41,963 bases of DNA from the NCBI RefSeq assembly GCF_004359215.1, contig NW_027152031.1, forward strand, positions 1,342,780 through 1,384,742. The letters are read 5' to 3'. Positions 10,202-22,331 of this stretch are shown piece by piece. This DNA comes from Bremia lactucae. Taxonomy: Eukaryota > Oomycota > Peronosporomycetes > Peronosporales > Peronosporaceae. Within the stretch, counting starts at the first letter, position 1, and each line of letters starts with the position of its first letter. A program made the translations under genes and the position numbers. The notes under the pieces are model-generated. The model was not told the origin of the DNA, ran no database searches, and was given only the letters and a program-made list of their open reading frames with translations.

Positions 10202-13200
10202 TCATCTTGCATCATCGGCACTATTTCTTTCAATAAGATCAGGGTATGAAGGTAGCTCAGACCTAAACTGATACAAGTCGCTTATCTGAGTGGCTTGGTT
10301 TGAGGCATGCAGCCCCGCAAACTCAGAATTACAAGCAACTTTACCTTGTTGACGTGCTAAATTTTCAGCTGCGTTGCTACGACCAATGACGTGTACAATC
10401 AACTTTTTAGAGCGTTCAAGAATCCACTTACGGTAACACTGTGCCATCTCGCTCTTCGTCAAGGTTTCCATCTTCATTGCAAGCTGAGCATTGATATCAA
10501 ACGTGAGTCGGCGCGTTGTGATCTCATACCAGTAATGTTGCGTTGTTTCTAGAAGGTTGTGATCAGGTTCAAGCTTTAAAAGTATCTGCGCTTGGACATG
10601 GTCCTGAAAGTGCTTGTCCGCCATCATCTCAATCGCCTCTTCAAAGTCAATCATGAAGCGATTAATACATCTTGAAATATACTGTGCTGCAAACAATGAC
10701 GACTGAACCATGACGCTGAAGCCTAAAACACCATTTGTGACTCGAACAGTGCAAGAAACGTCATAACCTAGCTCCTGCTTCGTGCGAAGAGTATCAAACA
10801 GAGGTTCCCCCATTATTTGATGTAGCAAATCGGCATAGGCCAAGCTACGCAGAGTCAATGGCCCGATCTGATAGTAAAACTCAACCTGCGTGTTTGTCTC
10901 TGTTTCGTTTTCGCTACGTTCCGTGAGCAAAAGTCCGACGGGAGTTCGTGGAACAATATTAATAGGGCGTCGAGGGAAATCGCAAAACTGCAGTGGTGCA
11001 CATACACGCTGTAGCTGCTTTTCGACATTCGCGATCAGTGCGGTCGCTCCTGCTTGGGATATATTGCCATGTACGAAACTGTCCAACCACGCTTTGCCCT
11101 TCCATAGCTGGCTTGATACGTATTTCTTTAGCGAATCGACGGTCGCGCTTTCGATCGACTTCAAACACTCTTTCAAAGGGAAAGAACGTTTCTCCAAAAG
11201 TTGCAATCGCATATATTTCGATTTCTGTGCCACCTTCGTTATGCTGTTCTTCGACTCACGCAACAATTCTTCTTGTAGCACTTCGAATCGTGCTTCACTA
11301 ATTTCAGTGTCAAACAAAGCTGCAACAACTACATCCACAAGAAGGTGTAATTTATCATTGAAACCGCCAAAGATTAATTCCAATCCCGTATCTTTCACTT
11401 GAAGCGAGTACATGAGCTCAGCCACATTTGCATGGTACGCGTATTCATTGAGCGCATCTCGAACAATCTTCACGTACAATCGAGTATGACTCCAACATTC
11501 TACGCTGACCACCACACTAGGCAAGTGCAACATCAGTGCAACATGAGCACGAGGTGTGGCAAACACGCGGTCCGGCTTGTACCACAGCTTGCCAAACGCC
11601 GTCGTTTCGCACACAAGGTCTTTCACACTTTTTGCGTCAACAATTGAAAAATCCCTAGGAATAAATTGGTTTGGACGCGGCAGATGCAGCTTTGAATTCA
11701 ATCCTGCACTTTTCCAGTATTGCATGGTGGTGTCTAAAATATTTTCTCGCGAGTATCGGACGCCAAACCACTCCTCCGTAACAGCCTACCATCATGGCCA
11801 AACGTCATGCAAATATTAGAAAGCAAGGACTTCATTAAAATTTTGTTTCTCTCGTGGTATACCTTTGATACAAATTCAGTAGATTGAACGAAGGTTTGGG
11901 AAACAATCGATAAACAAACGGTCTCAGCGGTCAAGGAGCTAAGCAATTTCTCAACAAGCTCCTTCTTAAATGAACCCTGAAAAAGATCGTAGCGCAAAAT
12001 GTCTTCTGCAGGTACTTTAAACATCGACTGAGTATAAAAATGAATTAGAAACTTTGTCAAAAAACGACAATACGGCCACTTCTAAATTACCTGCATGATT
12101 GCACCCAGCTCTTCGCATCTTTCGACTGCGCTACTCTCTTCTTGAAAACGATACGAAATGTCGGCTAGTGCTGCTAGTTCGTCAAATACCCACTCAGGGC
12201 AGCCATTTACTCTGAGAATATGCAAATACTCAAATAGTACGTAAACAATCTCCTCCCAGTGAGATAGACCGTCAAGGGTAAGCTTCATGGTGACATCAAA
12301 CTTCGCGGCATAGGTGCCGCAGTCGTAACCATCTGTGTCTGTGACTCCTGCGGTTATCGCGGAGATCCATCCGCGCTTCTTTAACTAAATATTTTTGGCA
12401 TTAGTATTGCTTTGAGCTATGGGTAATAAAGTAAGCAAATCGGCTTACATGAGATAACACAGATCCTTGACTTTCGTGACCCAACAGACTGGCAATTAAG
12501 TCTGAAGGCTTTTGGTGATGCTGACCAAAGACAGGGGGAATCATCCAATCAAGATAAAGCGTGTGGATGTCGCGGACAGGAACAATTTTGCAAAGAAACG
12601 AAGGACTTGCACCCGGAGCCCCAAATGGCGGCCCTGCTGAATCAAAAGATGGAATTTCCACGTTCTTGTTTGGAATCGCAGTAAATGACTTGGTCACCCA
12701 TGATTCTAGCTCGTCTAGCGTGTTTTCGCCGCAAACAACAAGCTTCATGATGTTGGCAGAGTAGAACTTACCATAAAAGTCTACAATGTGCTGACGCACG
12801 TCAACACCGGACGTTTCTGGCTCAGTCTGTAGACTCTTTTTATTTCCCCAGCTGAACCGATGGTATGGGTGCGTCATTGGCGACACATCGCACAGCACCT
12901 GTTGAGAGCGAATTCGGTCGTTTTGTAAGGCTTGACTGAATTCTGACTCAATAGCGGATAATTCCCTGTCCAGAACTTGAGCCTTAAGGAGCGGAGAGAT
13001 GAAAAATTGTGCAAACATATCAAGTGCTGTTTCCAAGCTCGCTGGTCCCACTTCAAATGTGTAGCTGGTCACTTCAGTGTCTGTCGCCCCATTACTGTAG
13101 CCTCCATGAGCACTCAAAAATGCTTCGAACTCATTTTCATCCGGATACTTAGTGCTGCCCATAAACAGCATGTGCTCTAAATAATGAGCCAAACCCGGCA

Positions 13201-13519
13201 GCGCCTCAGGCTCGGCGAAGCTACCAACACCCACTGTGAGACATGCACCGGCACGACAGCTCGGCGCATCTTTTCCCTGCTCGCTATCACCATCAAAATT
13301 GCTACTCTCGCTCTCCTCGCTATAATCACTGTCATCCTCGCTGTGACTGTGTTCTTCCGCGTCGCAAGCCGTGCTCTCGCTTTCATGAGCTACGGCTTCC
13401 GCCACATGGGAAACATCGGCCGTGGAGATCAGTAGCGTCTGCAGAGCATTGGGCAACGTCAGTAGTCGATACTTCTTCTGGTCATTGGGTGACTTGCTTT
13501 GCTCGACAGGATCCGACAT
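10202..13519 (-). CDS. Nardilysin/insulin-degrading-enzyme-like M16 metallopeptidase
   Basis: Four exons (13519-12449, 12384-12091, 12027-11863, 11785-10202) with introns of 64, 63 and 77 nt, all phase 0, give 1037 residues, close to the family's usual length. The M16 inverted zinc motif HYLEH is at residues 112-116 with the third ligand glutamate at about 193 in E-S-E-F. The later inactive M16 domains, including L-R-T-K-Q-E-L-G-Y, are present. Residues about 44-84 form a Ser/Asp/Glu-rich acidic insert just before the catalytic strand, the position of the acidic domain of nardilysins. Such enzymes cleave peptides in cytosol or peroxisome. I favour nardilysin-like over plain insulysin because of the insert. 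The start ATG is preceded by a gap of only 94 bp shared with a divergent gene. Confidence 0.95.
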
Positions 13520-13613
13520 CAAAATGGTGAATTAATGAACATATAAAAAAAGTACTCAAAATTATGGACTCACTGTAAAACTCCTTTTTTTGTCACAAAT
13601 TAAATTTCACACC
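13520..13613. promoter_or_regulatory. Short divergent promoter region
   Basis: Only 94 bp separate the start codons of the M16 peptidase (minus) and the small plus-strand gene. Any core promoters must share this AT-rich stretch, which has an A run and a T run. No clear named element is visible. Confidence 0.4.
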
Positions 13614-13883
13614 ATGAAGCTTGGCCGCGGGATCAACGTGGAGCACATCAAGCGCATGACGCTGCGTACCATTCGCGAGAGGACCGACGGTCAAACCGAG
13701 ACACTTTCTTTTTTGGACGCGTTAGAACGGAATGACTTTGACGAAAATCAGTGCAAACGCGAAGCGCGCAATATGATGCTTGTGCTGGATGCTAAGAGGA
13801 AGCGCCGCGCCGCCGAGCACCGTTCAACGCTTAATTTTCACGTGATACGCATGATGAAGGGACATCACGACTCGCGTCGTTAA
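13614..13883 (+). CDS. Small basic hypothetical protein, 89 aa
   Basis: A single-exon frame starting at ATG 13614, after the context acacc. It is rich in Arg, Lys, Glu and His, with no signal peptide or membrane segment, and is predicted to be mostly helical, with a very basic stretch near residues 59-67 (A-K-R-K-R-R-A-A). I do not recognise the family. Support comes from its position, head to head with the peptidase gene, and codon use like its neighbours. A nuclear or nucleic-acid-binding role would be a guess. Confidence 0.55.
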   Translation: MKLGRGINVEHIKRMTLRTIRERTDGQTETLSFLDALERNDFDENQCKREARNMMLVLDAKRKRRAAEHRSTLNFHVIRMMKGHHDSRR

Positions 13884-14405
13884 GTAACGAGATTGTCGAA
13901 AGCACAATCCCAGGGGTAGCGAGGAGTGGATAGAGTAAACATTAGAAGGCTATCATTTTCGGCTTTCAACATCTTTTCATTGCTGGCGACTATTTTCCAT
14001 TGCTAAGCGGTGAGAAAAATGTGAATGCCCACAACATTCTATCCTTCGTAAAAAAATCTCTTGCAATTTCTTATTTTTCACTCATGATTTTGCATAGCAA
14101 AATCTCCTTGATGCCTTCAGAGCGCATCGTTTATCGTTAACACGAATTTAAAAGCTATTTGGAGATCGCATGCGGTCAGTGTTGCTTTCATCGTAAAAGC
14201 TCAATGTTCACCATGAAAAAACTTAAATACAATTATTTGGAAGCAGTTTTAAAAAAAAAAAAAAAAGATAAAATTTCAGAGCTATTAAATGTAATTTTAT
14301 TTCGCTGTGAATGAGAGCTCTCCATCATAAACTGGCCAAATACAATTCCTATCCCCCTCTGCACGTAAGTTCATTTTGGCTACGCTCTCAACCACATCGG
14401 CACCA
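13884..14405. other. Intergenic region with a 16-A run
   Basis: No coding frame is convincing. It holds the 3' end of the small gene and the upstream region of the TFIIB-like gene. An uninterrupted run of 16 A occurs at 14251-14266, preceded by TTTT. I see no repeat or RNA gene. Confidence 0.5.
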
Positions 14406-16172
14406 ATGGACATCGATGCTGGCGCCGATGACTTTTTCGCAGCTTTAAACAATGGCGCGACTGTAGACGTGTTTGCGGGCTTTGTGGCCGCAGTGGAGAT
14501 TAACGCAGCCGCGAAGGCCAACGGCCGGCCCTCGCTGGACGATGAACCTCTTGTCATGGTTCGTAAACTCTGAAAGTATAATTCCACTTAAACTCAAGGA
14601 ACATATGGAATAACAAGGCTGAATTTTAGAACGACAAAAAGAAGAAAGCGGAGGCGGCAAAGCAAGCAGCAGCTAAGAAGGAGGCAGCAGCACGTGCTGC
14701 TGCTGCTAGAGCTGCCAGACAAGCCGATGGACCGGCTTTGCCTATGGAAGATCGTATTGTGAATCTGCTTGTACCCGAGCTTAAGGTCAATGATGTAATG
14801 CTGCTCATTCGCAAAATGAGGCAGGCCGGCAAGTCGGATGCCGACGAATTTTCCGAGCTGGATGCTGAGCAAAAGACAGGTAAACGTTGGATTGAGGCTT
14901 GCCTTAATCCAGCATTGCAGTTGACAAAAATACTGTCTTTTTGTTTTTGCAATGCTTGGGCCACTTTCAGCACCGCGATTTCGATGCGAGACTTGCGGTA
15001 ATACCGAGCAGAACAATTTTATAACCGACTACGCACGTGGAGACACGATCTGCAACGGTGTTGACGGCAATGGATGTGGTACGGTTGTACAGGATCATAT
15101 TGTGCATGAAGGTAGTGCGTACCGCAAATTTGAAGGCGAAGAGGACAAGTCACACCATGGGCCTGCGCCCAATAAGTTATTTTCGACTGGGCATAATTTG
15201 CGAACACTCATTTCGCAGGTATAAAGCTTGAAATAACAACGTGGACTGTAAAGCATGAATTTAAGCGTGCTTATTTGATCTAGGATGGCGAGATGGCTGG
15301 CAATTTAAGACGCGCGGCAGAGTTTGTCGAAATGAACCTCAGTCAAATGGGTAAGGATGAGCGGAGGACGCGAATTGGGTACAAGGATCAGGTGCGTTCA
15401 TTACACCTGCAAGTGGTGCATCCAGATTCTATTCACAGAAGTGGCATCACTGTAGATGAAACAAAAAGCATGTCGATTGATTGACCATACAATGAGTAAT
15501 TTGGATTTACATGAAATTGTGGGAAGTCGGGCAAAGAAAATGTTTGCCGAATTTCGTGATGTGCGGGAGCACGTTCACCAATTCGATGCAATGGTGGCTG
15601 GCTGCGTTATTGCAGCCTACATGGAGACGAGTAAAGAAATGTATTCTGCACAGAATAGTATTCGTATTGGACAGAACAAGCAGCCAGGTATCGCCACTCT
15701 AGCACTGCTACCGAATAAAGCTGTGGATGAAAAGAAACTGCATCCTTTTCTCTGTTCACTGTGTGATATGAAGTTTAATGCACGCCGCGGAATGCAATTC
15801 CATACATGTGCAGGAAAGCTAGAAGATGACAAAGAAAAGACCAAGAGCACAAACAACTTGGCACCTGTAGTTTTTCCTGACGAGCTGCAACCGATAATTG
15901 AGATGAAAAATGGCAAGAAATGGTTTAAGTGTCCTGTATGCTCACGAGTGTATGGAAAGGAGGAAAGTTTGACTGAGCACATGGTCCGGCATCAGAATCA
16001 GAGCAAAAAACGCATGTACCACATTGAGAACCGTACGGTCGATTCAACGCGTTTAGCCAAGACAACGAAGCTTGCATCTGCAAACCCTTCTGTACAGGTG
16101 AATACGCACGAGCAGGTCATGTTTCGCGGTGGAGGCCGGCGGGTGTGGCTTCAGCATCTCACCGAAAACTGA
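14406..16172 (+). CDS. TFIIB-like zinc-ribbon/cyclin-fold protein with C-terminal C2H2 fingers
   Basis: Five exons (14406-14558, 14630-14879, 14971-15218, 15284-15391, 15456-16172) keep phase and give 491 residues. Residues about 52-85 are an Ala/Lys/Arg-rich helix. At 140-171 is a TFIIB-type zinc ribbon (C-E-T-C-G ... Y-A-R-G-D-T-I-C), but the second cysteine pair is C-x7-C instead of C-x2-C. The reader-like stretch V-H-E-G-S-A-Y-R-K-F follows, as in TFIIB. Residues about 220-340 resemble a single cyclin-type repeat. A zinc-finger-like CX2C...H-x-C lies at 353-371 and a canonical C2H2 finger at 412-432 (C412, C415, H428, H432). TFIIB recruits RNA polymerase II. The N-terminal extension, the wide ribbon and the fingers mark this as a divergent paralogue; I infer a transcription role only. 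Confidence 0.85.
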
Positions 16173-16314
16173 GTGGACTTCGATAATTATCACCAGGTTG
16201 AATAGCGATACAAAAAAGTATGCAGCCATTTCGGCTCTTTCGGAAACAAGAGGCATAATCCTACAATTCGGTATTATTATCCAAAAGATCTTTATTGCTA
16301 TTGTAAAAGTTGCT

Positions 16315-16857
16315 CTAAGGCCCGAGAATACCGTTCTCGGTAAGCTCAAGTACGTCCTCAGCGGTGGCAAAACGGACCTTCTCTCCCTTTTGCTTCAAAA
16401 TGCTCTCTACATCAATTCCGTTGTCCTCGAACCAGCCCAACCGGTCGGCAACAAGGTGCAAATTCTCGCAGCCGGGGCAACGCACCAACACCACGCCCTT
16501 GTAGTAGGCATGCTTGCTAATGGTCTTAGCTGACCGCGTCTCGCAGATGCTGCATGTGTATACCATAACGAACTTATCTCCAGAGCCCTGCACACCCGGA
16601 GCACCAGATAGTTCAGCAGCAGTAGTCGCAAAATTGCTATAATTCGCAGATGGAACGGGCATGTCATTGTCGTCATGGCTTCGAGTTGCAACGCCACAGC
16701 AGCGGCCACTCGGGCGCCTGAGCAATAAGTGACCTATGGGCAGGAAAGTCGACGGCAAATTGGCAAATGATGGCCGACAAAGTGCTTTTAATGACCCAGA
16801 TATAGGGTGTGAAGACCGCAGTACAGGCGCGGAACATGCGAGAGCTCGACGCCACAT
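16315..16857 (-). CDS. DNL-type zinc finger protein (mitochondrial Hsp70 escort, HEP1/Zim17-like)
   Basis: A single exon of 180 residues. The N-terminus (M-W-R-R-A-L and many Arg and Ser, no acids until about residue 62) is a typical mitochondrial presequence. The zinc-finger domain has C102-x2-C105 and C127-x2-C130, with Y-Y-K-G-V-V and a D-R-L-G-W-F segment in place of the D-N-L that names the family. The family keeps mitochondrial Hsp70 soluble in the matrix and so supports protein import. It is convergent with the TFIIB-like gene (142 bp between stops) and divergent from the KEN-box gene (125 bp between starts). Asn to Arg in the DNL signature is the only oddity. Confidence 0.93.
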   Translation of the reverse strand: MWRRALACSAPVLRSSHPISGSLKALCRPSFANLPSTFLPIGHLLLRRPSGRCCGVATRSHDDNDMPVPSANYSNFATTAAELSGAPGVQGSGDKFVMVYTCSICETRSAKTISKHAYYKGVVLVRCPGCENLHLVADRLGWFEDNGIDVESILKQKGEKVRFATAEDVLELTENGILGP

Positions 16858-16982
16858 AATTGAACCTTTTGTTCACTTATTTTAATCTTATTTTATGAAT
16901 CCACTTGTAATTATGAAATAGGGCTATTTAGTCTTAGAAGAGAGTATTTTGAAATATTCAAACTTCAGTGCGAAACAGCGCG

Positions 16983-18100
16983 ATGGACATGCTACACACA
17001 CAGAAGGAGAACTTGGACAACGACGTTGCTACCAACAGTAGCGTTGCTGGCAAGCAGCGCCTTGCAGGTAGATCACAGTCTATCTCGATAGCCACGTATC
17101 AAAGCTCCTTTGATATGCCAACTTGTTTGCGTCTCTCCTCTTCTCAGATGCAAACAAGTATTCAGCATCGAAGCGTGGCTTCAAAATTCATGATGACTCC
17201 AACGTCACGGAGCAAAAGATTACTTCAACTTCTGATGATTCCAACGTCACGGACAAAAAGATTACTCCAAGAAAAGCGTCTAAAAACCGGTTAGTTGGGA
17301 TTTCTAATGAGCGTGTGGTCTATCTGTACAATCGAGTACGATGATTCATTCTGTGCAACATATATAGTAGGCGCGTGCTCAGTGATATCTCCAACAAGCA
17401 GCGTATTCGCCATGGAAGTAAAAATGTGGCTGACATCGGACGAAGCAAAATTGGGCTGAGTGAACACAAGATAAAGCGCAGCGCCAGTAAATTGGTGCAT
17501 CAGACACCGTTGAGAGAAAAGGCTGAAAACTCTCCAACCTTAATTTCTCAGCCATCTCGTTCATTGAAAAAACAATCAAATTCTTTAAAGAATGCGACTA
17601 TGCCGCCATGTCCGATCAAAATTCCGGTAATTGCTTGAATGTTGGTCAATATGGAACGTGTTTTCAATCTTAGTTGCATGCTACAGGATATTGAGCTAGC
17701 ATATGGCGGACTGACATCTCCAAGAGCAAAGTCGACGTATATTAAGGGCTTAAGCAATGATATTTGGCAAGATCTCATGAAGGATTATACGCCAACTCTC
17801 ACGGACGATTTCGATCCCACGCGTATCGTTGACGACTGGAATGATAGCTTAGAAAAGGCTATGGTAGAAAGCGAAGAGCCTCATCCACTACCGTGGGTTT
17901 CGCCAGATCTGCAGCAGAAAAAGACACTGTGGGACTCTGAACTTAAGAACGTGGAGCTGGAAGAGGAAATCGTGATTGACGACCTTAACTATCTACCACC
18001 ACCAGAGAACCTTCCTCGAGATGCTGTTGCCCACGATGATCACGATATTTTGCTGGAGGATCTTTTAAGCGTGAACGTTGAGACATTGTGCAGTGAGTAA
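16983..18100 (+). CDS. KEN-box and D-box protein, candidate securin
   Basis: Four exons (16983-17067, 17148-17289, 17371-17626, 17687-18100) with introns of 80, 81 and 60 nt and matching phases (1, 2, 0) give 298 residues. K-E-N is at residues 8-10. A destruction box R-R-V-L-S-D-I-S-N spans residues 76-84, across the second splice junction. The first half is basic and disordered-looking; the second half begins with P-D-I-E-L-A-Y-G at 161-168 and is acidic, with P-P-P-E-N-L-P near residue 265. Degrons at the N-terminus, a basic middle and an acidic C-terminus match the layout of securins, the separase inhibitors destroyed by APC/C. Sequence homology is not obvious by eye, so another APC/C substrate is possible. 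The gene model is firm; the function is inference. Confidence 0.7.
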
Positions 18101-18149
18101 TTGTGTAGAGGACTTGCTTCGAAACGCAGTGAATAAAAAATTAAATATT

Positions 18150-21100
18150 TTATTGTGTGCCTACTCGTGCCATTGTTAAAAATTTTGAGACGATATCGTC
18201 TCCTGCAGCGTGCCAGTCATCAATCGATGCAAAAAACGCACTGAGCTGCTCCTCAGGTGATGGCCCTTCGAACATCTGTCGAGTCGGAATTGGTTCACCG
18301 CGCTTGACATAGTCCATTACTTTTTGGGCTCGCTCGACCATTTCTTCCGGTATTCCTACGGAAAATGATATTTCATATCGTTCACATTCCCCGAGATACT
18401 GACTTACCGCACTTTGCAGCGCACATTAAGGCATTGCTGTGACTTGAAATACCATGACGCATCTCGTACAAAGGAACAACGTTCGATGTTGCAGAATGCG
18501 AGTCATGTTGAGCTGTTGAGGCCATGATTGTACAAACTATACGTGCTCTGTCGGGCGAACCTTCAGGAAACTCATCCTTAGCTTGTAAATTTGGCTGGTC
18601 GACTATGAGTTCTGCCTCGAGCAGATTGAATCGAAAAATTTCCTTTTTACACATTAAGCGCTATTGCTACTATCGTCTTCAATAAAATAAAAGTGCGCAC
18701 CAAAAAATGTGTAGTCAACACAACCCGTGGTCTTCCTGTTTTTAGCCGCTTTTTGGCCAGGTAATTGATGATCGAACTCTGTGATTTCAGCAGAAATAAG
18801 CTTATACGATGCATTTATAGTAATCACGTCTGTTGGGGCACCAGTAACGCTATTCCATCGAGTTCAGCCGTCCCTTTAATCATTAAGTGTTATTAGCTAC
18901 CGGCCACGGCACCTCATTTTGATACAAACCTTTCCCAAATTCATCAATTAAAAACAGCGAGCGATCATCTCCGTGGTTAAGCATCCATGCCATCTAAAAA
19001 ATCGAACTATTAGCTTTTTGCCCCTCTGAGAAACCACAAAATATTTTTTATATTGCTGTACCTGATTGCAGTCGATCGTGAACGAGCTCTGGGGTACCGT
19101 CGCTGACTCAATACTGTAAGAATGCTTAGCTTCGATTTTTACACTGTTTTGATTACTACTCTCACCTCTGAATCCTGGTAAATAATTTTGTCACAAGCCC
19201 AATTTCCGCTACAGAGAATCGTAATTTCTAAGCATCTACTTGTCACAAAATTAATTATTGATACGTACCTGTCGCAGCCGGAACAAAAGATCCGATTTGA
19301 GTCATGTACTGCAGTAGACCGACCATTTTCATATATACGGATTTGCCTAAAGCAATAGCTTTGTAAATAAACGTCTGACATCATCATTTTATTTGATGAC
19401 CTGATCCATTATGTCCCGTGACAATTTTCAGTGAATCAGTAGAATCCAGAAAAATTCCATTAGGGATATAGTGCTCGACAAGTAACTCTTGGAGAGGATG
19501 GCGTGCTTGGGTTGCCTTCATTGTTTTACCCTCAGAAATAGTTGGCCTAGCAAAAAAAATATAAATAGCACAAAACCTCCTTTTTATAATTCAGCCGTAC
19601 CGGGAGAAATTAAAGCTTTTAGCGGTGGACGCGAACGATACCAAGCAATCGAGATACGCCATCATCCAGGTCATTTCTATGATGACCAACTTGCGCGTCA
19701 TGCTAACTTATACTCAAGTATCTACAACACAAGTGCGCACCATGAATACTGCTTTCGTACTCTAATACTGCCATTGTAAGTTCTTCGAGAAGTTCTGCAA
19801 TGTCAGGATCAGCTCGACCACGCCAATTTTAAAGTTATTTCTACAGAAAGTATCTTGCCTCTTTGCATATCAAGAATGTATCCTGCAATTCATCCGTGTC
19901 AGGTATTACGAATAGGATTAAAAAGAGGTAAACCTTAACTTACCAAAAATATCTCCAATTGACTCATCCAAATCCCGGCAGCAGGCATCCTACATGATAC
20001 AAACAATTGTCTTTGTGACCCCAACAAAAATCTCGTAGTATTTACCTTGTAATAAAAGGTTGTGTCGTCTTCTTGAAATTGAAATACGAATTCCGGTAAT
20101 GTTGTAGGCGAATCACAGCAAATGACATACCCTACTTGAGGAATGTATTGCACTGTAATCGACGACAAAACTGGGTTGGCTTCTTGAACCTGAAACGCGA
20201 CCTCCGCTAGAACCTGCCATCATAATAAGCATGTAATTTTTGGTGATCCCATCGACAGTATCATACATTGTCCAGATCTTCATAGCGTTCTCGCGCCGCA
20301 TCCAAGGCTTCAGACACACCGCTTCGGACGACGACTGTGCTTTCTAATTGGCTCATTTCAAAATCCACAACGTTTCCAAGCAAGTTGCTAAGGTAAATAA
20401 TTTCACGCTCAGCTATCACTTTCGAGAATACGCTTGGCAGTGATGAAGAATTTGTTTTGTTGGCGCTCTCGATCAGAGACCTGCCATACACAAATTGCTG
20501 TCATATCAAAAACTCAGTGGCATGAGGAAATAGCAAAGTTTACTGTGTTTCCAGATAACTTCCAATCGACGTGATAAATCGGCACCAGTCACCGGTTGAA
20601 GCGCAGCGTCGCTTGATGCGTTGAAAAATTCCAGCTACGTCGCGAAAGTGCTTTAACTTGTTAAGCTACATTTGATTATACTATTAGGATGGTACGATGA
20701 CATCAACTATAACACGAGAAAAATACCAGAAGTTGCCGAAATTCGTCATTACCGGCGTCGAAGAAAAAAGCCACAGAGTTTTGACGCTCATTAATGTGAG
20801 CACTACTTACTAGCGGGGTAAGCATCCATTGGCGCAGCATAGAGCCACCAGATTTTGTCACGGTGCGATTGAGAAGGCCGAAAAGACTGTATGGACATAT
20901 CAGTGAGGAGGCGTGCGCAAGTAAGTTGGCTTATGGCAAATTTATATCACCTAAAGCCTTCTTTCGCTCGGCCAGCTCCCTAATAACTCTTATTGTCAGC
21001 CATAATTTATGATATAAGGCAAAACTTTTCACCTTGACGAGTGATGGATGTGCCTCCTGCAGGAATACTGATTTGTAAAGTACTTTGTAGATATACTAAT

Positions 21101-22193
21101 AATTCGAACAAGCTCACATGGTTGAAAATTTGAAGGGAATATAGCGTGGACTTATCAATATACATAAAGCCGTCAAGAGCGACTTGCTCGACAGTTGACA
21201 GATATAGAGATTCCACGTCGTCCAACTGGTTTCCAATCTGCGAAAAGTTGCCGAGAAAGTAAGTAGGCTTCCTTGTTCTGAAAATCGATGAGTACCTTTT
21301 CGGTGAGCAAATAGAGCAATAAAGCTGCAAAACGATACGTTAAGCGCAAAGTCGGATATTTCAATTAGCTTATTTTTACCGCCTGTAGCGCGAATGAGCT
21401 GAATATTGTCAAAGTTGAAAAACCTCCCTATAAAAGTAGATACTTCTCGTCTTATCAATCAATTAGTAATTATGTTGTAAAGTCCATCGCTTGAGTAAAC
21501 TTCAGATATATGAAACGCCACTTACCGCGATGTCCGAGCTCTATACTCATTCGAAACAGCTCCAATTTGAACATGCTCAATCGCTTGGCAAGCTTTTAAA
21601 TATTTGAAATCTGCTCGACAACTAGAGTGATACCAGCTGACGACAACTTTATCCATTTAATTGTACCTGAATGCTACAAATTTCTTGCTATCAGATGACA
21701 AGAACGGGCAATCACACGCGAAAGGGTACGATACCTTCCGAATGCTAATTGCTGTTTTCGTCTGATGCATGTCGTCAAGCTTTTTGATAATCCGAAGCAG
21801 CCCATTTGTACTAGCATTTCTGGAGGAAAATATCACGTGATTCACTTCAAATTGCGTATGCAGGCGCTCAATGATCTAAAATAGTTGTAGTTCAGATGGC
21901 CATAATCATATAAAATCCAGCAACTAGCAACCTTACCTCCTCTAGCTCCGATGTGTCGGTAATCTGGTGCTGCAGCGTCTTAAGACTTGCCGTTTGTGCG
22001 TTGTAGATTGCAACACCGAACTCGCCTCGGTCGAAGAGAACAGACATGAAGACTAACTCCGCGTCATCAACTTCAACGTCACTCAAATTCAACCCTTCCT
22101 CCTTTTCTTCTTTCTCTCGTCGCTGTCCGAATATTGCAAATCAGCAAACAAGAGCTCTATTGGTTTCATATCAACAACGACCTGCATCGGCAT
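18150..22193 (-). CDS. MSH5: MutS homologue MSH5 (meiotic crossover factor)
   Basis: A many-exon gene with short introns. Exon 1 is 22193-22182 (four codons); after a 59-nt intron exon 2 is 22122-21937. The N-terminal domain (D-A-E-L-V-F-M-S-V-L-F), connector and lever regions follow. The ATPase has Walker A G-H-N-G-S-G-K-S split by a 54-nt intron (19347-19400), followed by V-Y-M-K-M-V-G and G-S-F-V-P-A, and Walker B L-I-D-E-F-G-K-G at 18929-18952. The C-terminus (E-R-A-Q-K-V-M-D-Y-V-K-R-G-E-P-I) resembles MSH5 rather than MSH2 or MSH4. There is no mismatch-recognition N-terminal domain. MSH5 with MSH4 forms the MutS-gamma clamp that stabilises meiotic recombination intermediates. I saw no certain disabling lesion but did not place every exon. 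It diverges from MAD2. Confidence 0.92.
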
Positions 22194-22331
22194 TTTTACA
22201 GGCAGAATGCGGAATAATTTCCGTTGAGTGTTGATCAGTTGCACCAAATTCGTTATAGTGGTTAAGCATTCGATTTGCCAGGATTACACTGTGGAAAGAC
22301 TGTAATGACAATTTTAAAAATCGATCACGAT
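22194..22331. promoter_or_regulatory. Divergent promoter of MSH5 and MAD2
   Basis: Only 138 bp lie between the inferred start codons. It must carry both promoters and 5' leaders. No E2F consensus or TATA-like element stands out. Confidence 0.4.

Noticed and set aside
10890..11402. A 170-codon plus-strand frame
   Set aside because: Antisense to exon 4 of the M16 peptidase and without any motif.
19489..19779. A plus-strand frame within MSH5
   Set aside because: It overlaps MSH5 exons and introns near the ATPase domain on the opposite strand; no motif.
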